Positions 10,633 to 21,551 are shown, counted from the stretch's first letter. The stretch is DNA of 64,000 bases from Meloidogyne chitwoodi (GCA_015183035.1 JACZZP010000018.1:1488001-1552000), one strand, 5' to 3'. Notes: generated from the sequence alone by a model not told the origin. Program-made: numbers and translations.

Positions 10633-13600
10633 TTGCAAAAGAGGGCAGAATCTGTGATGGAGATGGAAGGGATCAAGACGAAAATAAGAAGTATAGAAGA
10701 AGCAAATATGGAAAGAGGTGCTACTGGTCTCCCCTACCCTACTTGTTACACTGGGACAGAAGATTTTTTGACTTATCTGAAGGCCTTCAACAGAGTGGCC
10801 ACCGCTCATGGCTGGCCGCCACCCCGGTGCTGCCAGATATTACCCATTTATCTTCGGGGTGCGGCTCTGGCGGTCTATGAGGGCATGCCGGAGGAGGAGA
10901 AATCCTCTTGGAAAAATTTGGTGGAAGGATTGGCCGAGAGGCTAAAGAAAGTTTCGACCAGGGAAGTGGCCCGATTAAAGATGATAGAACGACGGCAAAA
11001 AGTGGGTGAAACAGTGGAAGAGTTCGCTCAAGCGTTAAGAACTTTGGTAGAACGTGCTTACCCGGACTCTTCGCTCGAGCTAGATTTGTCGACGCTTGGA
11101 TTAAACCCAGAGGCGAAGTTAAATTTAAAAGGAGAACAGGGAGAGATGTCGAAGCGGTTTCGGGACGAGCAATGCCGGGACCGGTTTAGAGCAGGACTTT
11201 TGCCGGAAATAAGGGAAAAAGTAATTTTTATGGAGGAACCTGGGACTTTGACCGAGGCAATCGCACAAGCAAGAAGAGTTGAAGAGCTAACAAGCTCAAT
11301 AAAAGAAGATTTATGGAGAAGAACAAAAGAGGTAGAGGTTAAAGCCACATTGGCAGAAGTAAATGAAATCAGGACAAATAGAAACCAAAATGCCCAGAAT
11401 GACATAAGAAATGGACGAAATGCCCAATCCTGGAATTTTAATCAGAATAAAAGGGGAAACCAATGGGGGACCAGAGAAAATACAGGAGGTTGGAGAAGAG
11501 GACAGATAAATAGATTTACTCAATGGAACCAAGGAAACCGAGGCAGTCAAAATTACAGAAGCTTCTCTAACCAAAGAGGACAGAGATGGACCCCCGGGCA
11601 GAATTATAACTCAAATTTAATTCCTGTCACAAATTTCAGAGGAAATAGTAGAGGAAGAGGAACAAATTTTTCGAGAGGGGGCTACCGAGTGAATGAAACT
11701 AGTTTCCCTTATATATGCTTATTGGCCATACTATGTTTATTAATTCCAAAAACAGAGAGTCAATTTCAAATTTGCACAAAAAATTTTCCGGAAGTAACCG
11801 GGATGATTTTAGACTTTCCAAAGGACCACAATTGTACTATGCCAATAGAGGAATTGCCTGAACTTAAGAAAATAAATATTTTTGTGCCAATCCGATTGCC
11901 AAAGAAATTTTCAGTTTTCAGATGCCATAAATGGAATGTACAAATCTGTACAGAATCTTACCTGAGTATTTACCAAAAGGACTTTGAAAATACGAATATA
12001 TTTTTCGAGAAAATTTCAAAAAATGAGTGCTGGAAAACATGGGATAGCCAATTACTGGAAATAAGAGGAGAGAAAGTATGGCAAACACCCAGAGACTGGA
12101 AGAAGGAATACGCAATTTTTGGCGTAAAGTGCAAAAATGTTTCAGGACTAACACTCGAAGAGGGATCTGCAGCAATACTTGATGGGAAAAAATTAATAAC
12201 TAGCTGGGGAGATGAATTTCTTGTAGATAGAATTCAGGATGAAAAAGAAGGATGGAGTAAGAATACCCTGTTCGAAGAAATCTTAATGTGGAGAATACCT
12301 AACCCATCTTATTGGAATACACATTTTAGAGTAGGACCCGTAAGTGCAGAGATATGGACGCCTAAAGTAATAGTAGTAGACGAAATGCAGTACTCATTTA
12401 TTTATCACAAAAATGAAACACATCCGGAAAATTTGTATGGAATACCAGAAAATGCCCTTAGAATGGAAAATGACGTGTTCATAGAAATAATAAATGAAAA
12501 TAAAGAAAATACGACCCGAAGGAAAAGACAATCTGGAGCATGGGGACATATGAAGAAAAATAAGAAAATGTTCCAAGAGGTAGAAACCACTATCCCCGCA
12601 ACCACAAATTTTGTTACAATTACAACAGAAAAAGAAAAATTGACCACCCCTATATGGAAGATAACCCCTCCCCCTACACAACGATCGACGCAAAGAACAT
12701 CCCAATTACCTACAACCACTCCACAAATATCGACGAGAAGTACAACTATAAGCATTAATACGCAAAGAACATCCCAAATGCCCACAACCACTACCCAAAT
12801 AGGGACTAGAAGTACAGCCAGAAGTACGACTACTCAGAAAATACCTGAAATAACGAGGACTACTACTAGAATATTAAGTACCTCTACAAGGGGAACAACC
12901 GTGAGAAAAATAACAACCACAACTTCTAAACCCACAACGAGACGAGAAGCCAACCAAAATTTTCACATAAACTACTTGCACAAAAATTTTAAAAGAATAG
13001 ATCAAACTACCCCTAAAATACAGATTATAACAGAGAAAAAGACGATAAGCCCAATTCCTGAGAAATTAATTGAAACCACAGAAAAAATTACAACCACTTT
13101 AGTTATGAAGAGAGAAGTTTCGGAAAAGCCTTGGATTGACCCTAAAGATGAAAATCATGCGAATTCAAGACTAAATTACCTAGACTGGAAAACAGAACAG
13201 AGAAGGGTGGTGGAAGCCAGAGAAAAATGGATTTCAGATTGTCATAGCCGAAATAGCCAATTAGGGATTGCGCGAGCACTAGCTAGGGAAATGCCAGAAC
13301 AAGCAGCTCGATCACTATATAACCGGGATGATATAACCGCGACCCTATTAAATACCCAAGATGGACAGATTAGATGGCAAATAAATCGATGTCAGCAAGT
13401 TAAAGCCGAGATAGTGGCTTGGAATCAAATGAGGGGAAATGAATGTTATAAAGAAATTCCAGTAGTAGTAAACAAAAAGAGATATTTTATTAAACCTGGA
13501 GGTAGAGACTTACTGACAGAAGGCACCAAAATTAATTGTTCAAAGAAAAGAAAAATAATTGATGAGAAATTAGCAAATGGGTCAAAAATTGAAGATTTAA

Positions 13601-13764
13601 AAATCATAAGTCCATTCGAAAGTAGCCCGAGGATAAATAGACAGAACCCACTAATTTTCAATTTGGGAAGCATTTTTGAATCAGATCAAATAAGATTAGA
13701 CCAAAATTTACAAGATCTTACTAAAAGATTAAATCGACCAGAATTAACATTGGCCAAAATTTGA
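10633..13764 (+). CDS. Retroelement gag fused to an envelope-like ectodomain
   Basis: One 1,043-residue ORF. Residues 1-210 look like retrotransposon gag (helical capsid-type region with YLRGAALAVYEGMP and TVEEFAQALRTLVERAYP). Residues about 215-350 are Arg/Gly/Asn/Gln-rich nucleic-acid-binding type, with no zinc knuckle. A hydrophobic signal-like segment at about 355-375 is followed by a cysteine-rich region with several N-glycosylation sequons, a furin-like basic site (RRKRQ) near residue 635, a Thr-rich mucin-like tract and a second cysteine-containing domain. It stops without a membrane anchor at the edge of the inserted hAT sequence. The frame stays open upstream to a possible splice acceptor at about 10485-10492, so 10633 may not be the true start. 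Pol is absent where gag meets envelope. It may be a spliced or deleted derivative. Confidence 0.7.
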   Translation: MQKRAESVMEMEGIKTKIRSIEEANMERGATGLPYPTCYTGTEDFLTYLKAFNRVATAHGWPPPRCCQILPIYLRGAALAVYEGMPEEEKSSWKNLVEGLAERLKKVSTREVARLKMIERRQKVGETVEEFAQALRTLVERAYPDSSLELDLSTLGLNPEAKLNLKGEQGEMSKRFRDEQCRDRFRAGLLPEIREKVIFMEEPGTLTEAIAQARRVEELTSSIKEDLWRRTKEVEVKATLAEVNEIRTNRNQNAQNDIRNGRNAQSWNFNQNKRGNQWGTRENTGGWRRGQINRFTQWNQGNRGSQNYRSFSNQRGQRWTPGQNYNSNLIPVTNFRGNSRGRGTNFSRGGYRVNETSFPYICLLAILCLLIPKTESQFQICTKNFPEVTGMILDFPKDHNCTMPIEELPELKKINIFVPIRLPKKFSVFRCHKWNVQICTESYLSIYQKDFENTNIFFEKISKNECWKTWDSQLLEIRGEKVWQTPRDWKKEYAIFGVKCKNVSGLTLEEGSAAILDGKKLITSWGDEFLVDRIQDEKEGWSKNTLFEEILMWRIPNPSYWNTHFRVGPVSAEIWTPKVIVVDEMQYSFIYHKNETHPENLYGIPENALRMENDVFIEIINENKENTTRRKRQSGAWGHMKKNKKMFQEVETTIPATTNFVTITTEKEKLTTPIWKITPPPTQRSTQRTSQLPTTTPQISTRSTTISINTQRTSQMPTTTTQIGTRSTARSTTTQKIPEITRTTTRILSTSTRGTTVRKITTTTSKPTTRREANQNFHINYLHKNFKRIDQTTPKIQIITEKKTISPIPEKLIETTEKITTTLVMKREVSEKPWIDPKDENHANSRLNYLDWKTEQRRVVEAREKWISDCHSRNSQLGIARALAREMPEQAARSLYNRDDITATLLNTQDGQIRWQINRCQQVKAEIVAWNQMRGNECYKEIPVVVNKKRYFIKPGGRDLLTEGTKINCSKKRKIIDEKLANGSKIEDLKIISPFESSPRINRQNPLIFNLGSIFESDQIRLDQNLQDLTKRLNRPELTLAKI

Positions 13765-13769
13765 AGAAT

Positions 13770-15518
13770 AACATTGATATTTTTAATCTTCTCCCATTCA
13801 ACACGTGACAATTTTGGTAAAACTTTTCCTACATTTAAAAAAATTCTGAAAAGTTAGATAAAAATTAAAACCTTTATTGTTTTTCTTTGCTTCAGCACTA
13901 TCACAAAAAAGATCAATAGCTTCACGATTCTCTAGAAATCTTTTTAACATATCATGCATACTTGTCCATCTAATTTCAATACTCTGGAAAATGAAAAATA
14001 TCCCAATATTTAATATGAATAAAATTACCTTAATCAAGATTTTTGCTGGTAAATCAATTGAGTTTTGTAATTCACGGAACAAATCACGTTGTAATGAGGA
14101 TTTTTTTATTTTTCTAATGATAGCTTTAATTTTTTCAATAGTGGAATTTCCTTCATATTCCTCTAGATTAACTGCCCTCAATCCAGCTTTAACGGCCAGG
14201 TTCAATATATGTAAAAAACAAGAAAAATTGCCGTAACCGAGGATATTAGTGGCAGAAATCATGTTAGAGCCTGATTTTAGCTTATTAAAAAACATCAAAA
14301 ATTAAACCTCCATCACGCAGAATTATGTGAATTTTGTGACCAGGAATTTCAAACAGCTCAATGCGACTTTTTATGTAATTGGCAATGTTAATGCCTGTAT
14401 GTCGTTTTTTTATTGGAATGCTCCCAAGAACCATAAAGCATGGAAGAAAATCTCGATAATAAAATGTGCTGTTAAAGCTAAGAAAAGGCTAATTATGTTA
14501 AAAAAAAACTAAAAAATACCAATGAGATTATGTGTGAAATCCTGAGAACTCCATAAATCCATAGTCAATGATATAAAATCCACAGTTTGAAGATCCACTT
14601 TCATTCGCTCAAACAATTTCTGATAAAGTTTAGGCAATACTGTTCCACTATAGTATGTTCGGTGCCTGAATTTTATAGGTGGAATTACCTTTTAAATTGT
14701 AAAGTAAAACCTGATTTTATAAGTAGAGCAGAAAAATTTCATCATATGGCGGAAACCTGCTTTTTCAGTTGCGTAAAATGCTAGTCCGTCGACACACAAA
14801 AATTCTGTAACAATTTTGTCACCTTCTTCCGCTTTTTCACCGCCATTTTGCCATTGATTGAATGCTTTTTGAATTGTTAGTGATTTGCTGTTGTTGCTTG
14901 CTAAGCTTGGACTTTGGAAATCCGAATCAGATTGATGTTCTTTTTCCTCTTCTTCTTCTTCTTGTAAAATTTTCCTGTTAAAATTTAGTTTGACAACTCC
15001 TTTTTCGGTTTGTTTCTTTTTCTTTTCCAATAATTCTTTTCTTTGCTTGTACAATTGTACATGATGATTTTTCAAATGAGAATTCAACTTTCCAGTTGAT
15101 TTCGACTGTCCTCTATCAGTCTTATAATTGCAATTTTTACATTTGGCATTAGAGCCAAGAAGTGTGAAATAAAATGACCAATTTGTTTTATCACTCATTT
15201 AAAAAATAAATTCTATTAAAGAAAAATAAACATTACAATTAAAAAAATGATAATAAATAAATAAAAATATATGAAAAATATACAATTAATTGATCAAATT
15301 TTATTTAAAAAAATACGATAAAATTTAAAATTTTCTCTAAAAAATCAATCTTTAGGGGTGTAAAAAATACTCGTAGTGAATCGAAATTATGAAAAGTTCG
15401 AAATCGAAATTCCTTCGAAATCGAAATTTTTTAATTTCGCGAAATCGAAATAATTCGAAATAAAAACCTCGAAATCTCGAAATTCGAAATCGAAATCGAA
15501 ATTTCGTCTCAGCCCTGA
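13770..15518 (-). mobile_element. Truncated hAT transposon with BED-finger transposase
   Basis: The transposase starts at 15198. Residues 7-50 form a BED zinc finger (AKCKNCNYKT, then KLNSHLKNHH). Further exons give FLCVDGLAFYATEKAGFRH, VDFISLTMDLWSSQDFTHN, GSIPIKKRHTGINIANY, ILRDGG and SMHDMLKRFLENREAID, in the order usual for hAT transposases. The frame needs several short introns (for example near 14712-14665). The outer end at 15518 reads CAGGGCTGAGAC on the minus strand, typical of a hAT terminus, preceded by many GAAATTTCG-type subterminal repeats. The C-terminal part and the other terminus are missing. The hAT sequence ends at the stop of the gag/envelope ORF. Not expected to be active. 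Confidence 0.8.
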
Positions 15519-15539
15519 TCCACACGTATTATCAGCCAC

Positions 15540-16315
15540 CGCTGGACAAATACAGCCAAATGGCTTAACTCATGGGCCATTAAATTATAAACCTGATAAT
15601 CAAAAGCTGACCAACTAATGCAGAAGGTCTATAGCAAGAAACGGATGAGGCACTCCACTTCTCCCAACATTGGTAATATAATTCACACAGCACAAGACAG
15701 CATCATCTGACACTTGCCAAAGCATTAGAAATCATTGGGAAGATGACCAAGAATGAAAAATAAATAAATTAACAGGAGAAAGTTAAAGCAAAAGAAACCT
15801 GTAACCAAATCCAGAATGTTCAGTAGCATTAGATGCTACAGAGTAAAAGGGGAGGATGAAGCCATATATTTGCCTCGCCAGTGGTTCCACCTGAAGAGAA
15901 AGTCAAATGAAGCCAAAGCATTGGTCGGGCAACAGTATAAGAAGGGGAATCTGAAACCAAACGTTCGGGTTGACTGTCTAACATTTTCTTGTATTGCATC
16001 GTTGCTGTTGTCTGAACTTAAAAGAATTAAGGGAGAAAGAAGAAAATCAACCTGGGAAGCTAAAGTATTTATCCAATGGGCATATCCTGCCATCGGTGAA
16101 TCAGAACCAGCAACTAGAAGGCGACTGTCAGAAGACCAAGCTGGTGGAGGGCTAATCCGGGCCGAGGCTTGTCCCAAGCCTCGACCTTGAGCCCTGGAAA
16201 AAAAATATTCTAAACGATAAAATTGGAACCTGATAGAATAGCAGTTGATAATACTAAATCCAAGTTGTTCCAGAACAAAAACATCAGGAATCAATGGAAG
16301 CATTAAAATTTGCAT
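15540..16315 (-). pseudogene. Unidentified gene fragment carried antisense in the LTR element
   Basis: The minus-strand frame 16315-15836 is open for 159 codons and has ordinary protein composition (for example SPMAGYAHWINTLASQV, FRWNHWRGKYMASS). Coding-like stretches in other frames continue to about 15540, separated by possible splice sites (AG/GTTTCT at about 15797). GC content is higher than in neighbouring intergenic DNA. I do not recognise the protein. A plus-strand frame (15816-16190) overlaps it and seems the weaker candidate. It may be a captured host exon set. Confidence 0.35.
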
Positions 16316-16319
16316 TTAA

Positions 16320-17039
16320 ACTAAAAATAAATAAATTGTAAATAAAAAGAGAATCTATCATGAGAGGTATGGAAGAAAAATAAAGAGAGGAAAGCGAAAT
16401 AAGAGGGGAAGAGTGAATGGACGCCATTAAAATCAATAAGAAATGCTGAAGAAGAGGGAATGAGAAATGGACAAAAGCGCGTGCGACATTTGGGTAAAGT
16501 GACAATTGGCAACGAAGCCTACCAGTGACGGGCAAAATCGGAAAATAAAATATAAAGGCGGAATAAGAAAGAAAGGGGTAATATTGAAGCTGAAATGAAA
16601 CCTAAAAAACGAAAGACGAAATAAAAAGGTTCAAGAAATTCAAACACAATCATCAAAAAAATATGGAACATAATTATGGCAAAGAAGAAATTAAATGTTT
16701 ACTTCATAATAAAAATTTAGACGAAAATCAATTAGAAAAAAAAAAAAAAATGGGAAGTAAACACGACTAGAAAAAGGGAATCAATAAAATGTGAAAATGA
16801 GGAGAAATGAAAATTTTGGATAGAAAATAGTTTTTATATAAAGAAATAAGGAGAAATTGTCATAAAAACAGAACGCCAAGGATATATATTTTGCAAAAAT
16901 TGGAAAACGAAATTTCGGGTCCAGTGGAAATTTTGGAACTTTCCCATCACTGGCTCAAACTTCATAAGAAAAGATGTTGAATAAAGAAAAAGGAAAGAAC
17001 CCCGCACTGCCCCTCACGTTCTAACCCCCGCAAAGAGAA
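16320..17039. other. 3' internal region of the LTR element, no gene
   Basis: AT- and purine-rich sequence between the antisense gene fragment and the 3' LTR. It holds the remnant of a CAGTGATGGG-type element end at about 16930-16964 (GGAACTTTCCCATCACTGG) and, just before the LTR, the polypurine-like GCAAAGAGAA. No credible coding sequence. Confidence 0.5.
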
Positions 17040-17309
17040 TGTCATAGTCAAAAATTCCCGCCCAACTTTTGGGAAATAAAAGGGAAGGGAAAATCAGCAA
17101 TTTAACCCCAGTCTTTAATTAACACACCAACCGATTAGGCTGGTTCTCCCTCCCCTTTAAAACTCCATATATTATATTTTATTTTATTTAAATTGTGATA
17201 AAACTTTATTGGGAGTTTTCTGTTAAAGGTATCAAAAAAAGGCGCGTCCCGGGAGTTGACTCCCCAACTCTCGGGACCCAACGCCTCCAGCCAGAGCTGG
17301 TTTTTAAGA
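17040..17309 (+). repeat. 3' LTR of the 8.1-kb element
   Basis: Full-length match to 9198-9467, ending AAGA and followed directly by the AATTG target duplication (17310-17314). Confidence 0.9.
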
Positions 17310-17481
17310 AATTGTTTTAAATATTTTTGAAATTACACCCTACTTGCCAAAATTTTTCTTTTTAGCGCCGCAGGCAAAAAATTGGCTCTTGTCCAGTTTA
17401 TGAGTTCAATGAACATGAGTCCAATCAAAATGAATGTGGAGATTTATTAGTGTTTAAATTAAAAGTTCGGTATAAGGACCA

Positions 17482-17662
17482 GTGATGGGAAAGTGTTCCA
17501 AAATTTCCACGGAACTAGTTCCAGTTCCAGAACTGCATTTTTGATTTTTATTGTTCCAGTTCCTGAATTATTGTAGGGTGAGAAATAGTTCAGGACCAGT
17601 TTTAGTTCCGGAACTATTCCATAAATTTGGTAGTTACAGTTCCGGAACTGGAACTTTTGCAT
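17482..17662. mobile_element. hAT-like MITE, degenerate copy
   Basis: It begins CAGTGATGGGAAAGTG. Its far end (GGAACTTTTGCATCATTTG) is a decayed inverted copy of the start. The interior repeats GTTCCGGAACT-type words, as in 6620-6742. It lies at the left boundary of the duplicated unit that carries gene B. Confidence 0.55.
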
Positions 17663-17926
17663 CATTTGATGAAAGTCAACTTTATATTTTGAATTTTATC
17701 TCGTCTATTTTTTGAGACTCTAATGGGAGTGTGTACAAATTTTACGAGAAATGATTGTTTTCATTTTTTATTTTTAACAAAAATTTCATTAAACAAAACC
17801 AATGGAACGTAAATATATTTTTTTTAAATTATTTTTTTTTCCATAAAATCAATTTTTCTTCTCCAATTCTTCCTCAGTTTTGGTTTTTGAGTCTTCTTTC
17901 ATTAAAACAAACGAGTATAAAAAGGT

Positions 17927-20441
17927 TTATATTTTAAAATATAAATCATCCAAAAACTTTTTAATTTCCTTATCTCCATCAATATCATTCCTATTTTTTA
18001 TATATTGAATTCCACAACTTTCAAATAATTTTTTAATTGAGGAACAAAAAATGAGGTTTTGATCAAATTCAGACTTTTTAATACTCAAATCATTACAATA
18101 ATCTAATGCTTTTAAATATTCTTCAAATTTGCTTTCTTTCAATAAATTAAACATTTGTTTTACAGTCTAAAATTTAAATAAAAATTAATAAAATCTAATC
18201 TTAAATTAAATATATTATTTTTTCCTGGTATTATTAAACCCTTAAAACGCATTTTTCTTTCGCTAAATTATTATTTTTATTTTTTAGGTTCAGAGTTGTG
18301 CAAAATTGTATACAAAAAAGAAATTATTGCCTTCCAGCACTTAAGTAAAAATATTTGGAAATACTACAACAAAATGCTCGCCAAATACTGTCAAACGGCA
18401 TCGAACCTGCGTCACCCAATATTGCAAGTTGCGCACGCTAACCACTACACCACACAAGTAGTTACAATCAGTGATTGGAAGGTCATACCAAAATCATACT
18501 CATACCTCGGTATGAAGTATGAGTATGATTATGAGGGAAAAAAATGGCAGGTATGAAGTATGAGTATGATGTATGAGGTCTAAAAAAGTGCAAGTATGAG
18601 TATGAGTATGATAAAATTAGCCGGTATGAGGTATGAGTACGAGTATGAAGTATGAGCAGTTTTTCCAAAAAAAAAAGTGAATTTTTGGCAACTAGAAGGC
18701 AATAAATTATAAAAAATTTTGCCTGCGGCGCTAAAAAGGGTGAATTTATGGCAACAAGATTTCGATTAACTTCAAAAATTTTCGCCTGCGGCGCTGAAAA
18801 TGACCTGAAAGTTTTAAAAATATCCTTCACGAAAATCCAACTATTTAACTGGATATACTGGTCTGAAAATCTTTTAAACCCTTACCGGGGAAAAATATAG
18901 ATTTGAGCAAGGATAAAAAATTTTATTAAATAAAGTGTACTTTAATTAAGAAAATTTTATACCTTATGATCTTTTAATAAGGTTTTTTGTACCTTTATTT
19001 TTATTTTCGTTGAACCGAACTCAGCCATAAATAAATATCCCTTCCAAATTTTGCTAAAAACTTAAAATTAGTTCATCCAGAAGAAATAAAAGATGTCAAT
19101 GAAAAATTGCAATAAAATATTTCAATGTATGAAAAGTATGATGTATGAGTATGAGGTATGAGGCCTAAAAAAGTGGAGGTATGAGTATGATGTATGAGGG
19201 AAAAAATTAGCCGGTATGAGGTATGAGTATGAGTATGAGCAAATTTTTTAACCGGTATGAAGTATGAGTATGAACAAAATCGAAAATTCCAATCACTGGT
19301 TACAATCATTTTATTAAATTGCTATATATCTATTAAAAAATTTTTTATTTTACTAGAGCCCGACTGACATTTTTTCATGGCTCTAATTTTTTGATTCAAA
19401 AACTTAAGGTTTATTTTACCTCCAGAACTTGGTTGCTTTTCCTTTTATTCATTTCATTTCCAAACTTTTCGAATCGATCAACATTTTTGAAAAGTAAGAG
19501 CATATTTTCATGAACAAATTTAGCTTGATCAACAAGTTGTTTAATTCTTGATTCATTAGAATTAATATTCTTTTTATTAAAATACTTTTTACTAATTTCT
19601 TGTAAAAAAATATTCTTTTCCTTCATTGTAAGAGAATCTAAATTCAAAAATATATTTCGTATTAATGTCAAATTTAGTTAGGTATGGGACGATTCAGAAT
19701 CGACCGTTTCAGAGTGCCGGTTCTTTTTGTCATAACTTTTTTATTTCTTAACCGATATGAATAGTTCTTTTATTAAACGAAAGCATTCAATAAGCGGATA
19801 TATTTAACCAATTGGACCGATCCAATCGGATCACTCAACAAAAAGTTATAGCGCAATAAAAGTGAAAAATTGTGATTTTCGCGTTTTTTGGGCATAACTT
19901 TTTTTTAAATCAACTGATCTGTCGGTCAAAATGTGAAAAGACTCTAATTTTCGAGCTCTTTCGAATGACACAAAAATTATTTGAAATGGTTTAAAATGAA
20001 GAAAGTTATATGAGCTACTCTGAAACGACACCTTTACCACAATTTAGTTGGCATAAAAATGGCTTTGATAGTAAAACACTTAATATTGTTAATATTTACT
20101 TTAGGTGTAATCAACTTTTTTACGTTCTTTCTTAATCCTCTCCAAAAATTTTTCTTTTTTTTTGCAAAAACTTTTTCTTCATATTCCGTGGGATATTCTT
20201 CAAAGTTCCATTCATCATATTGTAAACTTTCTTTCTCTACCTCATGTGAAGTTTCTTTCTTTACCTCATGCGGAGCTTCTTCCTCTTCCACAATTTCACT
20301 AATTCCACTAGGCATTCCCCAAATCTCTTCTTCTCTCACAATTTCACTTTCACGCATCGCATTCACCATATCAACAAATAAAATTAAAAAACATAAAATA
20401 ATGAACAATTTCCAGACTTTTTTAGGAAAAAGTATTTTCAT
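17927..20441 (-). CDS. Array protein B: putative secreted helical protein
   Basis: Paralogue of gene A. Exon 1 (20441 to about 20109) has the same signal sequence as A with few changes (MKILFPKKVWKLFIILCFL), an acidic linker with repeated HEVxKE, and the basic segment ending LITPK before a GTAAAT donor. Exon 2 (about 19671-19423) carries HENMLLLFKNVDRFEKF, matching A's NENMLQLFKNVERFDNF. Exon 3 (18171-17927) carries LKALDYCND, CSSIKKLFESCGIQYIKN and DIDGDKEIKKFLDD, then stops 25-30 residues earlier than A. The exon 2 acceptor is uncertain because a repeat fills intron 1. Intron 2 holds an 830-bp hAT-like element and a tRNA-like sequence. The gene may still be functional but is more decayed than A. 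Confidence 0.62.
18402..18460 (-). repeat. tRNA-like sequence in gene B intron 2
   Basis: The minus strand reads GGTGTAGTGGTTAGCGTGCG, then about 20 bases later CGCAGGTTCGATGCC. These are good box A and box B matches, but I could not build convincing anticodon and acceptor stems. It directly abuts the target duplication of the hAT-like element. Confidence 0.4.
18461..19306. mobile_element. hAT-like non-autonomous element, 830 bp, with target duplication
   Basis: Termini CAGTGATTGGAA and TTCCAATCACTG (18469-19298) are perfect 12-bp inverted repeats, flanked by the exact 8-bp duplication GTTACAAT (18461-18468 and 19299-19306). Both ends contain dense TATGAGTATGA-type subterminal repeats. The middle holds two copies of the word GCCTGCGGCGCT. 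No transposase is present. It lies in intron 2 of array gene B. Confidence 0.88.
19680..20040. repeat. Repeat filling gene B intron 1
   Basis: This stretch has ends that pair imperfectly (GATTCAGAATCGACCGTTTCAG against CTACTCTGAAACGACACC). It resembles 33975-34310 in gene E's first intron, which includes AAAGGTCGTTTCAGAGTCGGCCGA-type ends and TCATTCGAAAGAGCTCG-type internal words. Probably a MITE family inserted in equivalent introns of two paralogues, or inherited by both. Confidence 0.45.
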
Positions 20442-20465
20442 CTCTTTCTTAATTTAAATAATTTT

Positions 20466-20910
20466 AAATAAAAATTTAAATAAAAACTCAAAAAAGGCAA
20501 TAAAAAATTTAAAAATGAATGTTTAAATTTGTTTATTAAATATATTTAAATAAGGGAGGGATATGCTGCGCAAGTGGGAGACTTTATTCAACGAGTGAAT
20601 TATTTTCTCTAAATTTTGCACTCACTCAAGTGAGAGGGTATGCGTTTCAAATTTACACGTCTTATAAAATTTATTTATTTAATTTTGGTTGTGAAAAAGA
20701 GTGCCCTTTTACAAAACCTCTCCCTAATTTATGCGCGTCTTGGCTAAATTTTGGCGAATGCTTCTTACCTAAAATATAGCCTTTAAATCTTATTAAAAAT
20801 TAAAAAGGTGAAGAAGAGAAAAATTAAATTTTTTTAATTAATAAAAATTTAATAAAAAATTATAAAAAAAGTTTTGAGGTTTTTAAAGATTTAAAATATG
20901 TAAATAAATT
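20466..20910. promoter_or_regulatory. Upstream cassette of gene B
   Basis: Near-identical over about 400 bp to 44566-45010 (gene G) and similar to 7640-8030 (gene A). TGCCCTT lies at 20702-20708, and the block ends with GTTTTGAGGTTTTTAAAG. The similarity between the B and G cassettes is much higher than between their proteins. Confidence 0.5.
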
Positions 20911-21254
20911 AATTAAAATATTCAAGTCCCGAAATTTTTGGTGCTAAGTGAATTAATTACTTCTTTTTTTGGGTCTTTAGCTGATGGTTTTGACAAATTT
21001 GGATATATTTGGTGGTTTTTTATTACTTCTCATTTTTCCGCTTTTCCGTTCGACACTCTAATAGTACTTTATTACATTAATTTAAGTTTCTCAATAGAAT
21101 CCAAATTTACATGAAAATAAATTTCCAAAAAATCCTGGAATTAAATTTTTATTTGACTTATAAACTGGACATTGGCTCCATTTTATCTTCTTTTAAAAAT
21201 TTAATTTAAAAAAATAAATATTTAATTTATTTTGGCAAATATTCCCTTTTCTTC

Positions 21255-21490
21255 TGTTGTATATGAGTGGTGGTCTTTTATAGACACCTTTAACGGTCTA
21301 GTCATCAGACTATATAAGCACCAGTAAATAACCAGTCCAGGAGTTAACCCTCAACCAGCTTCTACACTTCTACCCATTCTCTACCTTCATTGTATTTCTA
21401 CACGTGATAAACTGTTGCTCTGTTGTACGACTACATTTCATTCTCAGACACACCTCTGTTGCACTTAAGTAGGAAACTTAAGATACAACA
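21255..21490 (+). repeat. 5' LTR of the 2.7-kb element
   Basis: TG...CA-bounded 236-bp repeat with a possible TATA region (CTATATAAGC at about 21310). It is identical to 23757-23992 except for one position near the end. Confidence 0.9.
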
Positions 21491-21551
21491 GAATTGGCGC
21501 GGTCGACAACTCTCGTCAACGTCGACATAAGATACAACAGAATTGGCGCTC
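21479..21551 (+). repeat. Tandem duplication of the LTR/primer-site junction
   Basis: The words AAGATACAACAGAATTGGCGC occur twice, at about 21481 and 21529. Each joins the last LTR bases to the primer-site sequence. The second copy is 48 bases downstream and continues with different sequence (TCGTCTCCAG instead of GGTCGACAAC). Confidence 0.8.

Larger units (their letters stand above)
9193..17314 (+). mobile_element. Composite LTR retroelement, about 8.1 kb, no recognisable pol
   Basis: Two 270-bp LTRs (9198-9467 and 17040-17309), which look identical by eye, are flanked by the 5-bp target duplication AATTG (9193-9197 and 17310-17314). A TGGCGC primer-binding-type sequence follows the 5' LTR directly, and a purine-rich tract (GCAAAGAGAA) precedes the 3' LTR. 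Inside, on the plus strand, is a gag/envelope-like ORF (10633-13764). On the minus strand are an envelope-tail fragment, a truncated hAT transposase and an unidentified gene piece. No reverse transcriptase, RNase H or integrase was seen, so it would need a helper element. LTR identity suggests recent insertion. Confidence 0.85.

Noticed and set aside
15816..16190. Plus-strand 124-codon frame as the main gene in this stretch
   Set aside because: The overlapping minus-strand frame is longer, has splice-like continuation and ordinary composition; neither is identified, so only the minus-strand one is listed, at low confidence.
18483..19309. Frames rich in His-Thr-His-Thr-Ser-Tyr
   Set aside because: Translation of TATGAGTATGA-type subterminal repeats of the hAT-like element at 18469-19298.
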